From contig JAMJFZ010002500.1 of NCBI GenBank assembly GCA_026225945.1, forward strand, positions 3,502,501 through 3,566,500: a DNA stretch of 64,000 nt, read 5' to 3'. The stretch is from Cricetomys ansorgei (lineage: Eukaryota; Chordata; Mammalia; Rodentia; Nesomyidae). Under the pieces are notes generated by a model. The model was not told the DNA's origin and did not search any database. It was given only the letters and a program-made list of their open reading frames with translations. Below, piece by piece: positions 32,468 to 43,729 of this stretch. Position 1 is the stretch's first letter; each line of letters begins with the position of its first letter. The position numbers and the translations under genes were made by a program.

Positions 32468-32820
32468 GGTATCATCAACAGTTAATATTGATTGTCAACT
32501 TGACAGGGTCTAGGGAGACAGTTCTTTATGTATATCTGTGAGGGGTTTTTTTAGATGGGGTTAACCATGGAGGGAAGACTCCACCTAACGTTGGGTGCCA
32601 CCATTCTATGAGCTGGGCTTTGGGGACTGCGTAAAAGGAGAAAGTACACTGAACGCCGGCACACATCTTCCTCCATTTCCCGACTGTGGGTGCAATGCGA
32701 CCAGCAGCCTCATACGCCTGCCGCCATGCCAGCCGTATCATGATGGGTGTCAAAGTAAACCCTTTCTTCTTTAATTGTTTTTACTGGATATTTTGTCCTA
32801 GCAAGAAAGCAATTAGTACA
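32468..32820 (+). mobile_element. Solo LTR inserted in ancient L1
   Basis: 'attgattgtcaacttgacag', 'ggaagactccacctaacgtt', 'ccaccattctatgagctggg', 'gtcaaagtaaaccctttctt' and a terminal 'gcaattagtaca' form a sense MaLR-type LTR. The left end is uncertain by about 15 bp. Confidence 0.78.
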
Positions 32821-32900
32821 ATACAAATCTCCACAATGTCTTCCAAAAAACAGAAGCAGAGGAACACTCCTCACATGAGTAATAGAAGAACCAAATCAGT
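32821..32900 (+). mobile_element. Ancient L1 ORF2 fragment, right part
   Basis: 'atacaaatctccacaatgtc', 'ttccaaaaaacagaagcaga' and 'ggaacactcctcacatgag' resume the ORF2 homology interrupted at 32467. Confidence 0.65.
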
Positions 32901-33261
32901 ACACTCAAATGTGCAACAGAAAAAAACAGCAGTTCAGAAGTAGGCCTACGTAGGAGTACGTCAGCATGCTCACCATGCCTTCTGATGGCTCTCGTGCTTA
33001 CCCACCAGATGCCCAGCGGAGCAGGGCAAAAAAATACTAATTCTAGAGATTTGCGTTTTCATGCTGCGATTGATAACGTGAACAATTTCAAGTATAGTCT
33101 TAAGTGAAGCTTTAAATATTCTGAAGAAAAGAGACTTTCTAAATATGACCAAACTGAAAGTCTCTTTATAAAGTTCCATTATTCTGCAGTCAGCACATGG
33201 CTCTTTCTTGTAGCAAAACAGAAAAACTTAATATAATCTTGGCTTTGAAGGAGGATAAGGA

Positions 33262-33390
33262 AGCTGGGCGGTGGTAACGCACACCTTTGATGCCAGCACT
33301 TGGAAAACAGAGGTATGTGATCCCTGTGAGTTTGAGGCCAGCCTGGTCTACAGAGGAACCCTGTCTCAAAAAAATAAATAAATAAATAAA
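33262..33390 (+). mobile_element. B1 SINE with internal deletion
   Basis: 'agctgggcggtggtaacgca' to 'gtttgaggccagcctggtct' is intact B1. It then jumps from 'acagag' to 'gaaccctgtctcaaa', missing about 30 bp of the usual right half. Flanks 'aggataagga' (33252) and 'aggatgagga' (33390) match at 9/10. Confidence 0.9.
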
Positions 33391-33561
33391 GGATGAGGAA
33401 AAATGAATGAGGAAACCAAAAAGAGTAGGATTTCTGGTAGGAGAGAGAAGAGAGGAACAGAACACAGAATGTAAGTTCATCATGTCAGGAGTCAAAAGAG
33501 ACATCACTACAGACCTCAGAGACAACAGCAATGATCAATAGTGTGTTTCAAAGCTCTGTTC

Positions 33562-33585
33562 CATCATCATCATCATCATCATCAT
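33562..33585. repeat. (CAT)n microsatellite
   Basis: Eight uninterrupted CAT units. Confidence 0.95.
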
Positions 33586-33599
33586 TTCATTATTAGTAG

Positions 33600-33775
33600 T
33601 GGTTCACGAGATGGTGAGGCACACATGCCACAGTGAGCAGGTATTAGTTAGAGGATAGATCTGTGGGGTCGGTTCTCTCCCTTCACTTCCATATGGCTTC
33701 AGGGGACTGAAATCAATTTGTCAGGTGTATGAGGCAGCCATCTTTACCTACTGACCTATTCACTGGTCCTCAATA
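33600..33775 (-). mobile_element. B3-type SINE
   Basis: 'gtcggttctctcccttcact', 'ctgaaatcaatttgtcaggt' and 'tttacctactgacctattca' are the antisense of a B3-related SINE. The copy is diverged. Confidence 0.65.
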
Positions 33776-34007
33776 TGCTATTAATTTAAAGCTTATAGAT
33801 TTAACACTGATCTGAAATGTTCTTTGAGAAAGTAACTTAGTCAGAATTATGAAACCACTACTAAAACTGCCTGAACAAATTAGGATCTTTCTTGTGAAGA
33901 AATTTCCAGACCCACACAATCTTATTAATAACTTGTTCTAAGTATTTGAGAAGACGGGAATGTCAGTTTCACACAAACCTTTTCAGAGATCAAGAAAGGA
34001 GGAAGTA

Positions 34008-34166
34008 GCCGGGTGGTGGTGGCGCACGTCTTTAATCCCAGCACTCTGGAGGCAGAGGCAGGTGGATCTCTGTGAGTTCAAGGCCAGCCTGGTCTTCAGA
34101 GTGAGTTCCAGGACAGCCAGAGTTACAACAGAGAAACCCTGCTTTAAAAAAAATAAAATAAAAAAG
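34008..34166 (+). mobile_element. B1 SINE, full length
   Basis: It starts 'gccgggtggtggtggcgcac' and keeps the whole monomer, including 'ggatctctgtgagttcaagg' and the quasi-dimer 'gagttccaggacagccag', with an A-rich tail to 34166. Low divergence suggests a relatively young copy. It carries the variant 'agttacaacagagaaacc' also seen at 56455. Confidence 0.96.
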
Positions 34167-34169
34167 GAA

Positions 34170-36660
34170 GAAAGAAAGAGGGCAGGAGGAGGAAGTTTCT
34201 TCCATTTCTTTGGAGGCAAATACTAGTTTAATATCAAGATGTTGTGATTTTCAATTTAAAAATTTGAAAAATACATTATTAAAAAAGAAAGAATAAATAG
34301 TTCTCATGAGTAGATCTCAATCTTAAATAAATAAGCAAGTAAATCTAAAATAATTCAAAGCAAAAGTAAACCACAAAAATACAGATTTGATGGCAGGAAA
34401 GTCGGACTATTTTAACAATCAAACAGGTAACTTACCACATTAGAATAGAAAAGAAAGCCAAAGCATTAATTTTGATTAATTTGGACAAAAATTTAAGAGC
34501 CACGAATAATAAGGAAACTTACAATAATAACAATAAGGAGATCCAGCAATCCAGGCAGAGAGGTAGTCCCGAACCTAAAGGGAAATACCTGTTTTTTAAA
34601 AAAATCTATAGCAAAAATTTGGAATTTTTCAATATTGACCTTTTTTTTTCCTGAGGAGAAGAATGAAATAAAGATCTAGTATCAGGAGAAAATCTCTACA
34701 TAAGGAGCTGAGCCGGAAACTACAGCTGTGAAAAGAAGAACTTGATAAACGGCCAGAGAGTATGAACATGCTCCTCATGGCGCACTACAAACATGACTGT
34801 GGGTGTAAAACGCACAGACTTCAGATTCATGGTGACCCCACCTACGATCTGCAAAGACCACTTCTAAATAAAGCCACATCTTAAGGGATAAATGTTAGCA
34901 GGGTGGGCACCAGCCCACTAAAAGATACTCAGGATCCTCCTTGACTCTCGGGATAGTCGTGGATCTAAGAGAGCAGGGGCAGTTCCTGAACCTGCCTCAT
35001 GCCTTAGGCCTACACCAAGCATAAATCCATAGTCAGAACGTTCAGATTAAGCCTCTCTGATCCTTGACTAGAAACCATGTCAAAGCTTCAGTTTCTTCAG
35101 TTATAACATTAAGGGATTCACTGCTCTCTGCCTCATGGGATCCACACGGAGTTTCAGTGAGAATGAAAGGAAAAGCCATCTACAGCATCCATAACATGAC
35201 AGGCAGCTGAGCTCAACCAGCAGAAGCTGCTGTCAAACAAAGACAAAACTATGCTACCCAACAGTCAGCCCCACTGCGATCCCAGGACAGCCAGCTCAGT
35301 TTCCCCACACTCACATTCCAACCATGCCACAGAAAATTAGCCCTGCCCCAATCTGATTTGTCCAGCCATTGGCAATTTTTTGTACCATTCACCCCACGCC
35401 AGATCCACATTGGACTGGACTAAGATTCATGCAAAGATGCCTAAGGTGGAGCCTGTGCAGAGCAACCAGCAGCTCTGGGGTTGCTCAGTCTCCAAGTTCA
35501 GTGGCAAAATCTCACTGGGAAAGCCAATAAGGGAAGAGGATGGGGCTGGAACCTAAAATGCAGGTGAAGAATGAGGCATAGTCCAAAAGAAGCAGGTTCA
35601 AGTCCAATCATAGCCTCTTAAAGCAAAGATGGAGGCTCTCTTAGGATGAAAAGGCATCTAGGAAACTGTGAGTTTGAGTGTCCCCACTCTAATGCATCAC
35701 TCAGACATACCTTTGTGACAGAACTCCATCTCTAGTCCTGGGTTAATCCACCGAAAGCAGCTTATGTCCAAGTTCTGGTCCATAAGAAGAACACACAGGT
35801 TTGATCTCTGCCAGAAGCAGAACACCTCTACAAGGTCCTCCCAGCTCCAGAGCGTGTATGAGAGCGGATGAGGTTTCTGCTGCAGCTACTCAGAGGCTCT
35901 TGCTGGCTCCCCTCCCCTCTGAGAACAGCCCAGTGCAAACCACATCTCAGCCTGTTTGTCGTAGAGCCAGTTGCAGAAATCTCCCTTGGCTAGTCCCTGG
36001 AAGGGGGGCTTTTATCCATCTCATAAAGAGATAAAGAAATTGCCTGAGCTCAGGCAAACTTTTCAAACACACAACGAAGTCTTCTTTTAAACACGAGTAC
36101 ACCTGGCCCCTAAAGCCCACGGTCCTTTCACTTCAGTCTTTGCCTTTGGTGAGTCACCGGTGACAAAACAGATTTTAACATTCTCAGGATGAGGAAAAGG
36201 GCTATAGCCACCATGTTACACTCGAGATTTCCCTTATGTTCTCTGGGCTTGCTCAGAGCCCTATTATTATGGCCACAGTTCTTTCTCTTGTCCTCTCATT
36301 CAACATTGGTTCCTAGATGTTTGTTTTCTTTTATTAGCCCCCTGTGTGCTTAGGAACGGGCTCCAGCCTGTGTGCTGTTTGCCCAGCTCCCTCTGAGCTG
36401 GAGCCATCTGCTCCTGTCCTGGTGAGTGGCATTTTTTACCCAAAGATTTCCCTACTTTATTTAGTGATGGGAGCCAGCTTCGGTGACTCATGTCATCATT
36501 TTAACCTTTATCTTCCTTCTCATCTTCCTCATCATTATCAACACAAAAACACTGAAGGACTGTGAGTCTTTCTTTGCCTTATCCTTCAAATTGTGTCATG
36601 TGGTATCAACAGGAAATAGATGATATTGCACTGAAACCAAGATCAGAAAGAGTCAGTGGA
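34170..36660. other. Long intergenic stretch without recognised repeats
   Basis: Apart from A-rich sequence at its left end, I recognise no transposon here. There is a 12-bp perfect palindrome 'gtcaccggtgac' at 36153-36164 overlapping an AP-1-like 'tgagtca'. A diverged LTR could be hidden near 35180-35460. No gene is supported. Confidence 0.4.
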
Positions 36661-36671
36661 ACATCCAAGTT

Positions 36672-36965
36672 AAACCAGATTTTTTTCATTTATTTTTGAC
36701 ATTCTCACACGTGTACACAATGCATTCTGATTGCTCTCTCACTTGTCCATCCCCCCACCCCCACGTCAGCCCCTCTCCTCCCTACAAGTCCTCTTTCCAT
36801 ATTCACTCATATCTGCTTTGTTTTAAGACCCAAGCAGTTTAACCAGGGCTCACCAGTAGGTACATCACTGATGACAGTGACTCCCCATTTCCCAGACTCT
36901 ATCAGTGCCGACTAGTTCAGAGGGACGGAACAGACACATTGGTCCCCTCCCTCCCTGAACCCATG
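36672..36965 (-). mobile_element. L1 (Lx-type) 3' UTR fragment
   Basis: 'ttatttttgacattctcaca', 'gtgtacacaatgcattctga', 'agggctcaccagtaggtaca' and 'gacagtgactccccatttcc' are the antisense of the rodent Lx 3' UTR. Confidence 0.78.
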
Positions 36966-36969
36966 GTTG

Positions 36970-37830
36970 CCTGTTGGTAGTCAAGAGTAAGACTCAAATT
37001 TTGAACTGAAAAGATTTGAGTTTGAATTTCTGTTTCAGAACATACTAGCACAAAATCAAGAAAAATGCTAAACTGATATGTGCAATTCTTCACATCTATA
37101 AAATAGAACTTAGTTATTATTTCATGTATGAAAACTTCCTAAATTCCTTTACATGGGCAGTAAGTACAGCAGACACACTCAATGTCATCTCCCGGTGTAT
37201 GAGCATTTGAGGGCAATGAACTTGGGTTTTTCATTTTAAAAGTAACAAATTATATTTGGAGCAAGCCCCAGAATAAGCTGAGGCTTTATTTGCATGGGGG
37301 TGGATGCAGTTCTAAGAGAGCTTCTGCCATGAGCATTACATACACAAGGTCATAACCAGTCCCCAGTTCTTCTGGATATTACTACCATCTTCTTTCAAAA
37401 AGTGTAGATATAGTTGGGATTCTTGAGATCTCTCTGGAAAGACAAACCTTTTCTCTCCAATGACCAATCAAAATCATCTTCAAAACACTCCTTAAGGTAT
37501 ATGATATCCCAAACTCTGAGCCAGAGCAGATCATTTATCAGGAAAGCCTCAGAGAAGTCATGATTCTGGAGTTCAAGGATAAATTCCCGAGTTGGCCTCT
37601 CAAGGGCAGGTGGTTGCACAGTTCTATGGAGGTGTCTGGGTAAATGCATGGCACACTCACAGGATGTTTGTCTAGGGTGGGACCAGAATGGGGAAGTTTA
37701 GCTGATGATAATTTGTGTTTTCTGATCTCTGGATTTTACTTCGCAACTTCAGGTTACACCTGGATGGACCATTCTGGTTTCAAAAAAGAATCAGATCTAT
37801 TGGATATGAATAATGTTAATTAAAATGTCT
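36970..37830. other. Intergenic, one unexplained minus-strand open frame
   Basis: No transposon was recognised. A minus-strand frame of 84 codons (37649 to 37395) has a non-repetitive composition. I do not recognise a family and list it only as an observation. Confidence 0.35.
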
Positions 37831-37834
37831 TCAA

Positions 37835-38200
37835 ATAAACAAATAACAGACAACTCAATTTTAAAAGTGGCAAAAGAAAAGGATGTCCCTCAATGTCCCC
37901 AAAAGGACATTGAAATAACCAAAGATAGATAAAAATGTGATCAAAAAGATTGGTCATTATGGAAATGGAAATTATAAGAAAAAAGAAACATGGCCACCCA
38001 GCCACCACAAACTGTCAAGACTGAAAAGTCAGCAGGATTTGTACGCTGCCAAGTTCCCAGAACCACCATGGTTCTCAGATGCTGGCATTGAAAATGGAAG
38101 TTGGTAAAAGTCCTTTCGGGGAGCTGTTTAGTTATGTATTCTAAAGCTGAACTATACTACTACTTGGTAGTATATTTTTAAATATTAATCCAAAAGAAAT
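37835..38200 (+). mobile_element. Ancient L1 ORF2 3' fragment, left part
   Basis: 'caattttaaaagtggcaaaa', 'gattggtcattatggaaatg' and later 'ttaatccaaaagaaatgtc' follow sense L1 ORF2 near its 3' end. It is broken and old. Confidence 0.6.
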
Positions 38201-38261
38201 GTCTGGATAATCCACCACAACACACAGCTCATTGTTTGTAGTCAGATCACTATGAGAATCC

Positions 38262-38453
38262 TAAACTAGGGTTCTTTGCCCTTGGTTGACATATTAGGTC
38301 TTGTAATTTGGTGTTGTGGGCTCTCCCACAATAAATTCCCCTCACTAAATTCTAGTAGTACCTCCTAGGTCATGATAACCCAAAGTGTGTAGGCATTGCC
38401 AGATATCCATTGGTGTTGAAAAATCATCCCTGGCTGAAGATCACTGTCCTAAA
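38262..38453 (-). mobile_element. Ancient hAT-Charlie-type nonautonomous element
   Basis: In reverse complement, 'atatctggcaatgcctacac', 'actttgggttatcatgacct' and 'tactactagaatttagtgag' follow a mammalian Charlie-type MITE. No clear duplication is seen and the family name is not fixed. Confidence 0.55.
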
Positions 38454-38464
38454 TGGAAAACAAT

Positions 38465-38765
38465 TTTTTATTTACCCCTGTGACTTGAATGTGGCTTGGA
38501 CCTCCCAAAGCAAAGGTTCCTGTGCTGGGATCTCGGCCCTCAGGGGGATGATACTGAAGGTTATATCTCAGAAGAGTCCTTAGGATTTCCTTCAAAGGAG
38601 TTATAGTGAGGGCCTGCGCTTGGCCCTTGTCTCCACTTTTTTGTGTCCCAACAACATACTCTTGCCTTTGCCATTACCATCCGCTATTCACCAAGGTCCT
38701 ATCAGAACTTTGTGAAGACATCATGGGGTTCTAGGAACTTCCAGAGCTATGAACTAATGGCCTCC
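38465..38765 (+). mobile_element. Degenerate MaLR-type LTR
   Basis: 'cttgaatgtggcttggacct', 'gatgatactgaaggttatat' and 'cttccagagctatgaactaa' resemble a sense MaLR LTR. It lies between two pieces of the same old L1. Confidence 0.45.
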
Positions 38766-38814
38766 ACTGCTCCATTACAGGCATTTTGACAGTGCTGAGA
38801 AGATAGCATACATG

Positions 38815-39150
38815 TTCCAACAATTAAAATGAATAAACAATGAAGAACACACTAGCTATTATATCGCACAGCAACAAAATAAATTACTGTTACATTTAGC
38901 AAGGACAAAAGAAGCCAGACGCACACCATCACATTATCTGAATCTATAAAACTTAAAAACAGATAAAATGAACTTGTAGGTTAGTCAGAAGTCAGAAAAG
39001 TGGCAAACTTTGGAAAAAGCAGAGCTTGAAACAGATACAAGAGAGTCCACTGGGGATGATGTTACTTTTGTTATTATGCTCAAAATATCAATTACAGAAG
39101 TTTTAGAGTTGTAGGTCTATAATTTGCACTATTGTCTAAATATGAGATTT
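38815..39150 (+). mobile_element. Ancient L1 3' fragment, right part
   Basis: 'caataaaatgaataaac'-like start, 'aaaagaagccagacgcacac' and 'atctgaatctataaaac' follow the L1 3'-terminal region in sense. It continues the piece ending at 38200. Confidence 0.6.
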
Positions 39151-39248
39151 CAGTTAAAATGTTTCTCTTTTATTTTGCTATTTGTTTCCTTCCATGAGAT
39201 TTTTAAATGTTTATTTTTGTACTACCAAGAACTAAACCCAAGGTCAGA

Positions 39249-39284
39249 TTTTAAAAATATATATATTTAAAAATATATATATAT
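39249..39284. repeat. AT-rich repeat
   Basis: Two units of 'taaaaatatatatat' type in tandem. Confidence 0.85.
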
Positions 39285-39289
39285 CACCT

Positions 39290-40570
39290 GATATATTGTC
39301 CCAAATAACAATCTGCCTTTTCCATTCTCTGAAGTGGAACCTTGAATGTTGCCTCCATCTCTGGAGATGTTCTCACCTTAGGTCTCCTGTGCCTGATCAC
39401 CGAACACCCTGGAAGTCCAGGATGGAGAGCTGGAGTGTCATCACTTTGTTTTACTGAGTCCCACTCTTTCCATTTCTGAAGAGTTCCACTCGGTATACTG
39501 TTTACAAGATAAAATACATTTAAGGATGAAATTTCATGAGCTGACTGAAATAGTAACTTCTGAAGTTGGCAGTTACTCCACCAAAATAACCAATAAATTA
39601 CTTATCCCCAAGCTTCTCAATGGTTGGGTTGACCTTGATATTGCAGGACCTGGCTCCATAGAAATATGTATCCTTAAGACTTAGTCCCCAGATTCAATCC
39701 ATCTCTATTCAGTTAGACATATATGTCCTGAGGTTTCGGTGCCACTGAGAGGCTTGTCTTCTTAAAGTAAATATTCTCCATAATGCATTGTTCTTATAAA
39801 ATCAAGTCTATTTCAAGATAATTGTCTTCTACAAAATAAAAATATTTTACTTTAGAGAAACAGTGCATTTGTCATTGCTCACTGACTTAACAAATAATTT
39901 ATCAGTTCAGTTAAGGAAAGAATAAAGTGTAAAGATGTAGATTATAGATTGCTCATGAAGAGGAGATGTGGAAAAGTAGCAAAATTGAAGGGGAAAGTCA
40001 TGTCAGAGCTTCATAGCTTGTCTACAAAGCTGAGCATGCCGATGGGTCCTTGTTAGCCCAGGACTTAAGTTGCCAAAGCAGAAGGCTCACTTGTGCCCAG
40101 TTCAGTGTCTTCCATATCAACATAGTCAGAACCTAACACTTAAACAAGATGCTTCTGAACAAGCCTGCTGGCATTCCTCTCACTGAGAGATGAAGTCTTT
40201 CTCTCCTCACCCTGAGTTGGGCTGATCTTAGTTTCTATCATGTGCCAATAAAAGGCAACAATGGCTTCCAAGGTTCTGTAACTTCCAGGCCCAGTACAAG
40301 ATGGTCACCTTGGTCACCTTGTGCTCCTGACATGCTTGCTGGGAAAGCCAGCCAGACTGATGCAGTTGAACTACCCCATGGTGCTGGGCTGGAGCAGAGA
40401 CAGTTCCACTTAGATGAACTCCTGTCTACCTACAGCCAGCGTCTTCTGCCAGACACATAAGCCATCTTGAATGGTGGCCCAGGCAAGCCCTCCAAAGACT
40501 ATTGCTAACATTTAGCTGTTACGTGAACCCTGGCCATGGCTCTGAATCCAAACACCTCCATAGACAAAAT
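39290..40570. other. Intergenic, no repeat recognised
   Basis: Single-copy sequence. The part at 40020-40480 resembles a mammalian LTR in style but I cannot name a family. Confidence 0.35.
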
Positions 40571-40575
40571 CCATG

Positions 40576-40910
40576 AGGAGCTTGGAAAGTGGTTCAGCCG
40601 TTAAAGCATTTGCTCGCAACCAAGAAGACTGGGTTTCTGATTTCCAAAATCCATACAAATGCCAAGGGGGTGTGATGACCCTCCAGGAACCCAGCATTGG
40701 AAGATAGAGACTGCGGAACCCCCGAGCAAGCTGGCTGGTGAGACTAGCCATACTGTTAAGCTCTGAGTTTGATGGAAAGACCCTGCCTGCATCAAAGAGT
40801 AAGGTAGGAGAGGGAAAAATTAGGGAAGATTCCCAGTGTTGACTTTGGGTCTCCACATGCACATGTACACCACTCACCCACACATATGAAGAGAAGAAAA
40901 CACAGAGAAA
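40576..40910 (+). mobile_element. RSINE1-like (B4-family) SINE
   Basis: 'aaagtggttcagccgttaaa', 'gcaagctggctggtgagact', 'gagctctg'-type middle (at 40745-40770) and 'gggtctccacatgcacatgt' follow the same order as the copies at 5091 and 58505. Confidence 0.7.
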
Positions 40911-40919
40911 GAGGTATAA

Positions 40920-41700
40920 TATATCCAAATGGAAAAATAAACGTATTTTCGTAAAACTGTCTCTGCATCGGTCACAGCAGTGTCTTGTCTTGTTTGTTTT
41001 GCTTTCTTACAGAGGGAAGAACAAACACAGAGCAGGAGATATGTTAATCTATGTGTAACTGTGTGACTCAGTTACCAGAACTGGGAAAGAGACTGACTCA
41101 ACCTTCTGGTTAAGATCAAGTGAAGAACCGGGAGAGGAGTCTCCTGGCACTAATTCATTTGGGGAAGGCAATTTTTATGACCCGCAGAATAATTACTGCA
41201 GGAATTACACAAACCTAAAATTGTACCAAGTACCCTAAGCAAAAACAGGATCCTTTAACTCTTCTAGAATGGTTGACTACCTGGTCACCAGGCTTCTGCA
41301 CTGGGGACTAATTTGTAATGTAGCAATTGTTTCAGAACAAAATTAATCTTAACTTTCACACAAAGAGAGCAGTTTGGCTCAGTAAGGTTCAACAAATATA
41401 TATAGAATTCTGGTTTGGGGTTAGATAACCAGGAACTGGGAACTCTGGGATTAAAAAAAAAAAAAGTCATGACCTGTGCCAGGTGGGAGAGTCCGTCAGG
41501 TTGTAAACAAATACAGTAACAGATGTAGCAAGGACACAGAGACGTGGAGCATACGGTAGAGGAGGTAGCTAGCAATGTCTCAGAGGCATCCATGAGCAGC
41601 GGATGGAGCTGTCCACTCCAAGTTCAAAGTTCAAATGCTTAACCAGTTAATTACATCTTATGAACTAAGCATTATTATCATATTGTGCTAAATTCATCTG
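40920..41700. other. Intergenic, no repeat recognised
   Basis: Single-copy sequence with a short poly-A run at 41453-41465. Confidence 0.4.
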
Positions 41701-41703
41701 TTG

Positions 41704-41728
41704 CACCTGACCTCTTTGACGTCAGGTG
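41704..41728. promoter_or_regulatory. Inverted repeat containing a perfect CRE
   Basis: 'cacctgac' (41704-41711) and 'gtcaggtg' (41721-41728) are exact reverse complements. 'tgacgtca' at 41718-41725 is a perfect CREB/ATF palindrome overlapping the right arm. 'cacctg'/'caggtg' arms are also E-box cores. Function is unknown. Confidence 0.5.
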
Positions 41729-41813
41729 TCCTGCCAGGACAAATAACACTCACTGCCTCTCAGCAAAGCCCTCCTCCATCTGAGCAGTGATTAGGAACAG
41801 TGGGCATGTACAC

Positions 41814-41845
41814 CAACCCACCCCACCCCACCCCACCCCACCCCC
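41814..41845. repeat. (CCCCA)n pentamer, G-quadruplex capable on the minus strand
   Basis: Five to six CCCCA units give G4 runs separated by single T on the minus strand, a textbook quadruplex pattern. A T-tract (41847-41860) follows. Confidence 0.93.
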
Positions 41846-41939
41846 TCTTTTTTTTTTTTTGCTTTGGGTTCTGGCCAGAGCAGGAACCAGGGATTTGTTC
41901 TCCTTCTTGTTGTGTGTTGACAGAGGTCTTTGCAATTCA

Positions 41940-43280
41940 GATGTAGTAACTACAGGGACATTGTAGCCTGGGTAAGCTGTTCTAACTCATTATTGGAAAT
42001 CCACATGCCCACAGGCATATGCCTGCCCTAAACAATAGCTTCATCAATGATAAAACAAACAAACAAAACAAAACTGGTGTGTATTTCCCATATGCCCTCA
42101 CTGCTTCCTTTTCCTCAATTGATTTACTATTTATACAGGGGGAAGTCTACTATGTTTAATATAATGTGGTATTGAATCAGAACTCTGAGAAACAGAGGGA
42201 ACTGACATCAGGTGAGTCTCAAGGTCAGGCCAGGGCACAGGAATCTGGAGTTTAGTAAGCAGACAGCCATGGCCCTGACCCTGACAACTAAAAGATCTTC
42301 CTGACATATGTGGCTATTTCTCACAACTTTATCTGTCCTTCCATGGTCTGCAGATTTGGGCCCCGGGTACCCATCTGGAGGATTCTTCCTCTTGGTGGCT
42401 CATATCAGCTGTGGCAGCATCATCTCCAATAAGCTGTGCGTTTATAGCGCTTTAATTGCATAGAGTACTGTACCAATACCAGGCCAGCATACTGTGGTCC
42501 AGGGTACCAGAAACCACAGCTTGACCTTCAACTGGAGGGCTGAGTTTTCTAGGCAGATGTACCTGGGATAGAAATTCTATTTATTCTAATTCTAAATATC
42601 AAAGCCCTTTCGAGGCAAGTGCCTTTTTACACGTTGGTGTGCGGAAAAAAGCAATACTTATTGCTTTCGAATTTCAAGGCTTCTTCATGGTCGGTTTGCT
42701 TAGGACAGTAGGGACAACCTATCTTTAAATTACTAAAGTGAAATCTAGGTGGGAAGTGCTAGACCCACCGTCTAAACTCCATTCCGTTCTTCTGGGTGAG
42801 AACAAATAGTAAGTGGATACAGCTTGCCCAAAGACTGAAGGTTTCTGTAAGAGAGCAGCTGGATGATTTTCATGGAGGTATAGCTGATCTGGGCATTCAG
42901 ATATCCCTACGCAGAGAGAGAACTGGCAGATTAAAGAAAGACAAGGGTGGATGGCAGCAGTGAATTTAAAGACAAGGCATTGGTTCTAGAAGGAAACAGC
43001 CTGAAGGAAAGAGCAAAGCAGCAAATGCTACGTAGACCTCCCAGCATTGAAGCAAGACAGCTGAAGAGTAATTTTCGCTAGGTTCTGTTGCTTTATAGTC
43101 ACCCACAACAGACCCTGGGGTAGCTCCACTACAAAACCAATATGGAGAATGAGAAAGAATAAATTCCCCAGGCAGTGAGCTTCATGGGCTTAAGCAATGT
43201 TCCAAGGATAAGAGGGGCTACAGACACATGGCGTGAGATGGTAGAGGCAGAGCACCCTCTGGGGCCAGCATGATGTCCAG
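41940..43280. other. Intergenic, no repeat recognised
   Basis: Single-copy sequence apart from a short AAAC-rich patch at 42052-42076. No exon is supported. Confidence 0.4.
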
Positions 43281-43284
43281 AAAT

Positions 43285-43437
43285 GAGCTCCCTGGGGCTT
43301 GAGATATGACTCTGCAGTTAAGAGCAAGCAGGTACTGCTCTTACAAAGGATCCAGGTCCAGTTTCCAGCACCCCCATCTGGCAATTCTCTACTGCCTGTA
43401 ATTCTGCAGGATTCAACATTCCCTTCTGACTGCCACA

Positions 43438-43488
<51 letters not shown>

Positions 43489-43518
43489 CAAGTTAAAACA
43501 AATTAAAAAAAAAAAAAG
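43285..43518 (+). mobile_element. B3-type SINE with (CA)n
   Basis: 'gggcttgagatatgactctg', 'cagttaagagcaagcaggta', 'cagtttccagcacccccatc' and 'cttctgactgccacatgaaa' are B3-like. A (CA)23 run (43442-43488) and an A-rich tail follow. Confidence 0.85.
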
Positions 43519-43729
43519 AACATGAGCCTCCAAACAGAAATTAAAATGAAGGCATGTGGAGAGCGCCAAGGAGTAGCAGAAGTACCTCTGATTACACACA
43601 CTGGACAAGTGACCTGGTGACCACCCTGGAGAATTACACAACTCTGCATCAAAATAGCAGCATCTCCTTCTTTGTCTTTCCAGAAAGGTAAAAATGCTAT
43701 GTCATGTTAGTATGGGCTCCCTCCCTGTC

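Noticed and set aside
36153..36164. 12-bp palindrome overlapping an AP-1-like site
   Set aside because: It is noted within its region, but a single short palindrome is not enough for a functional call.
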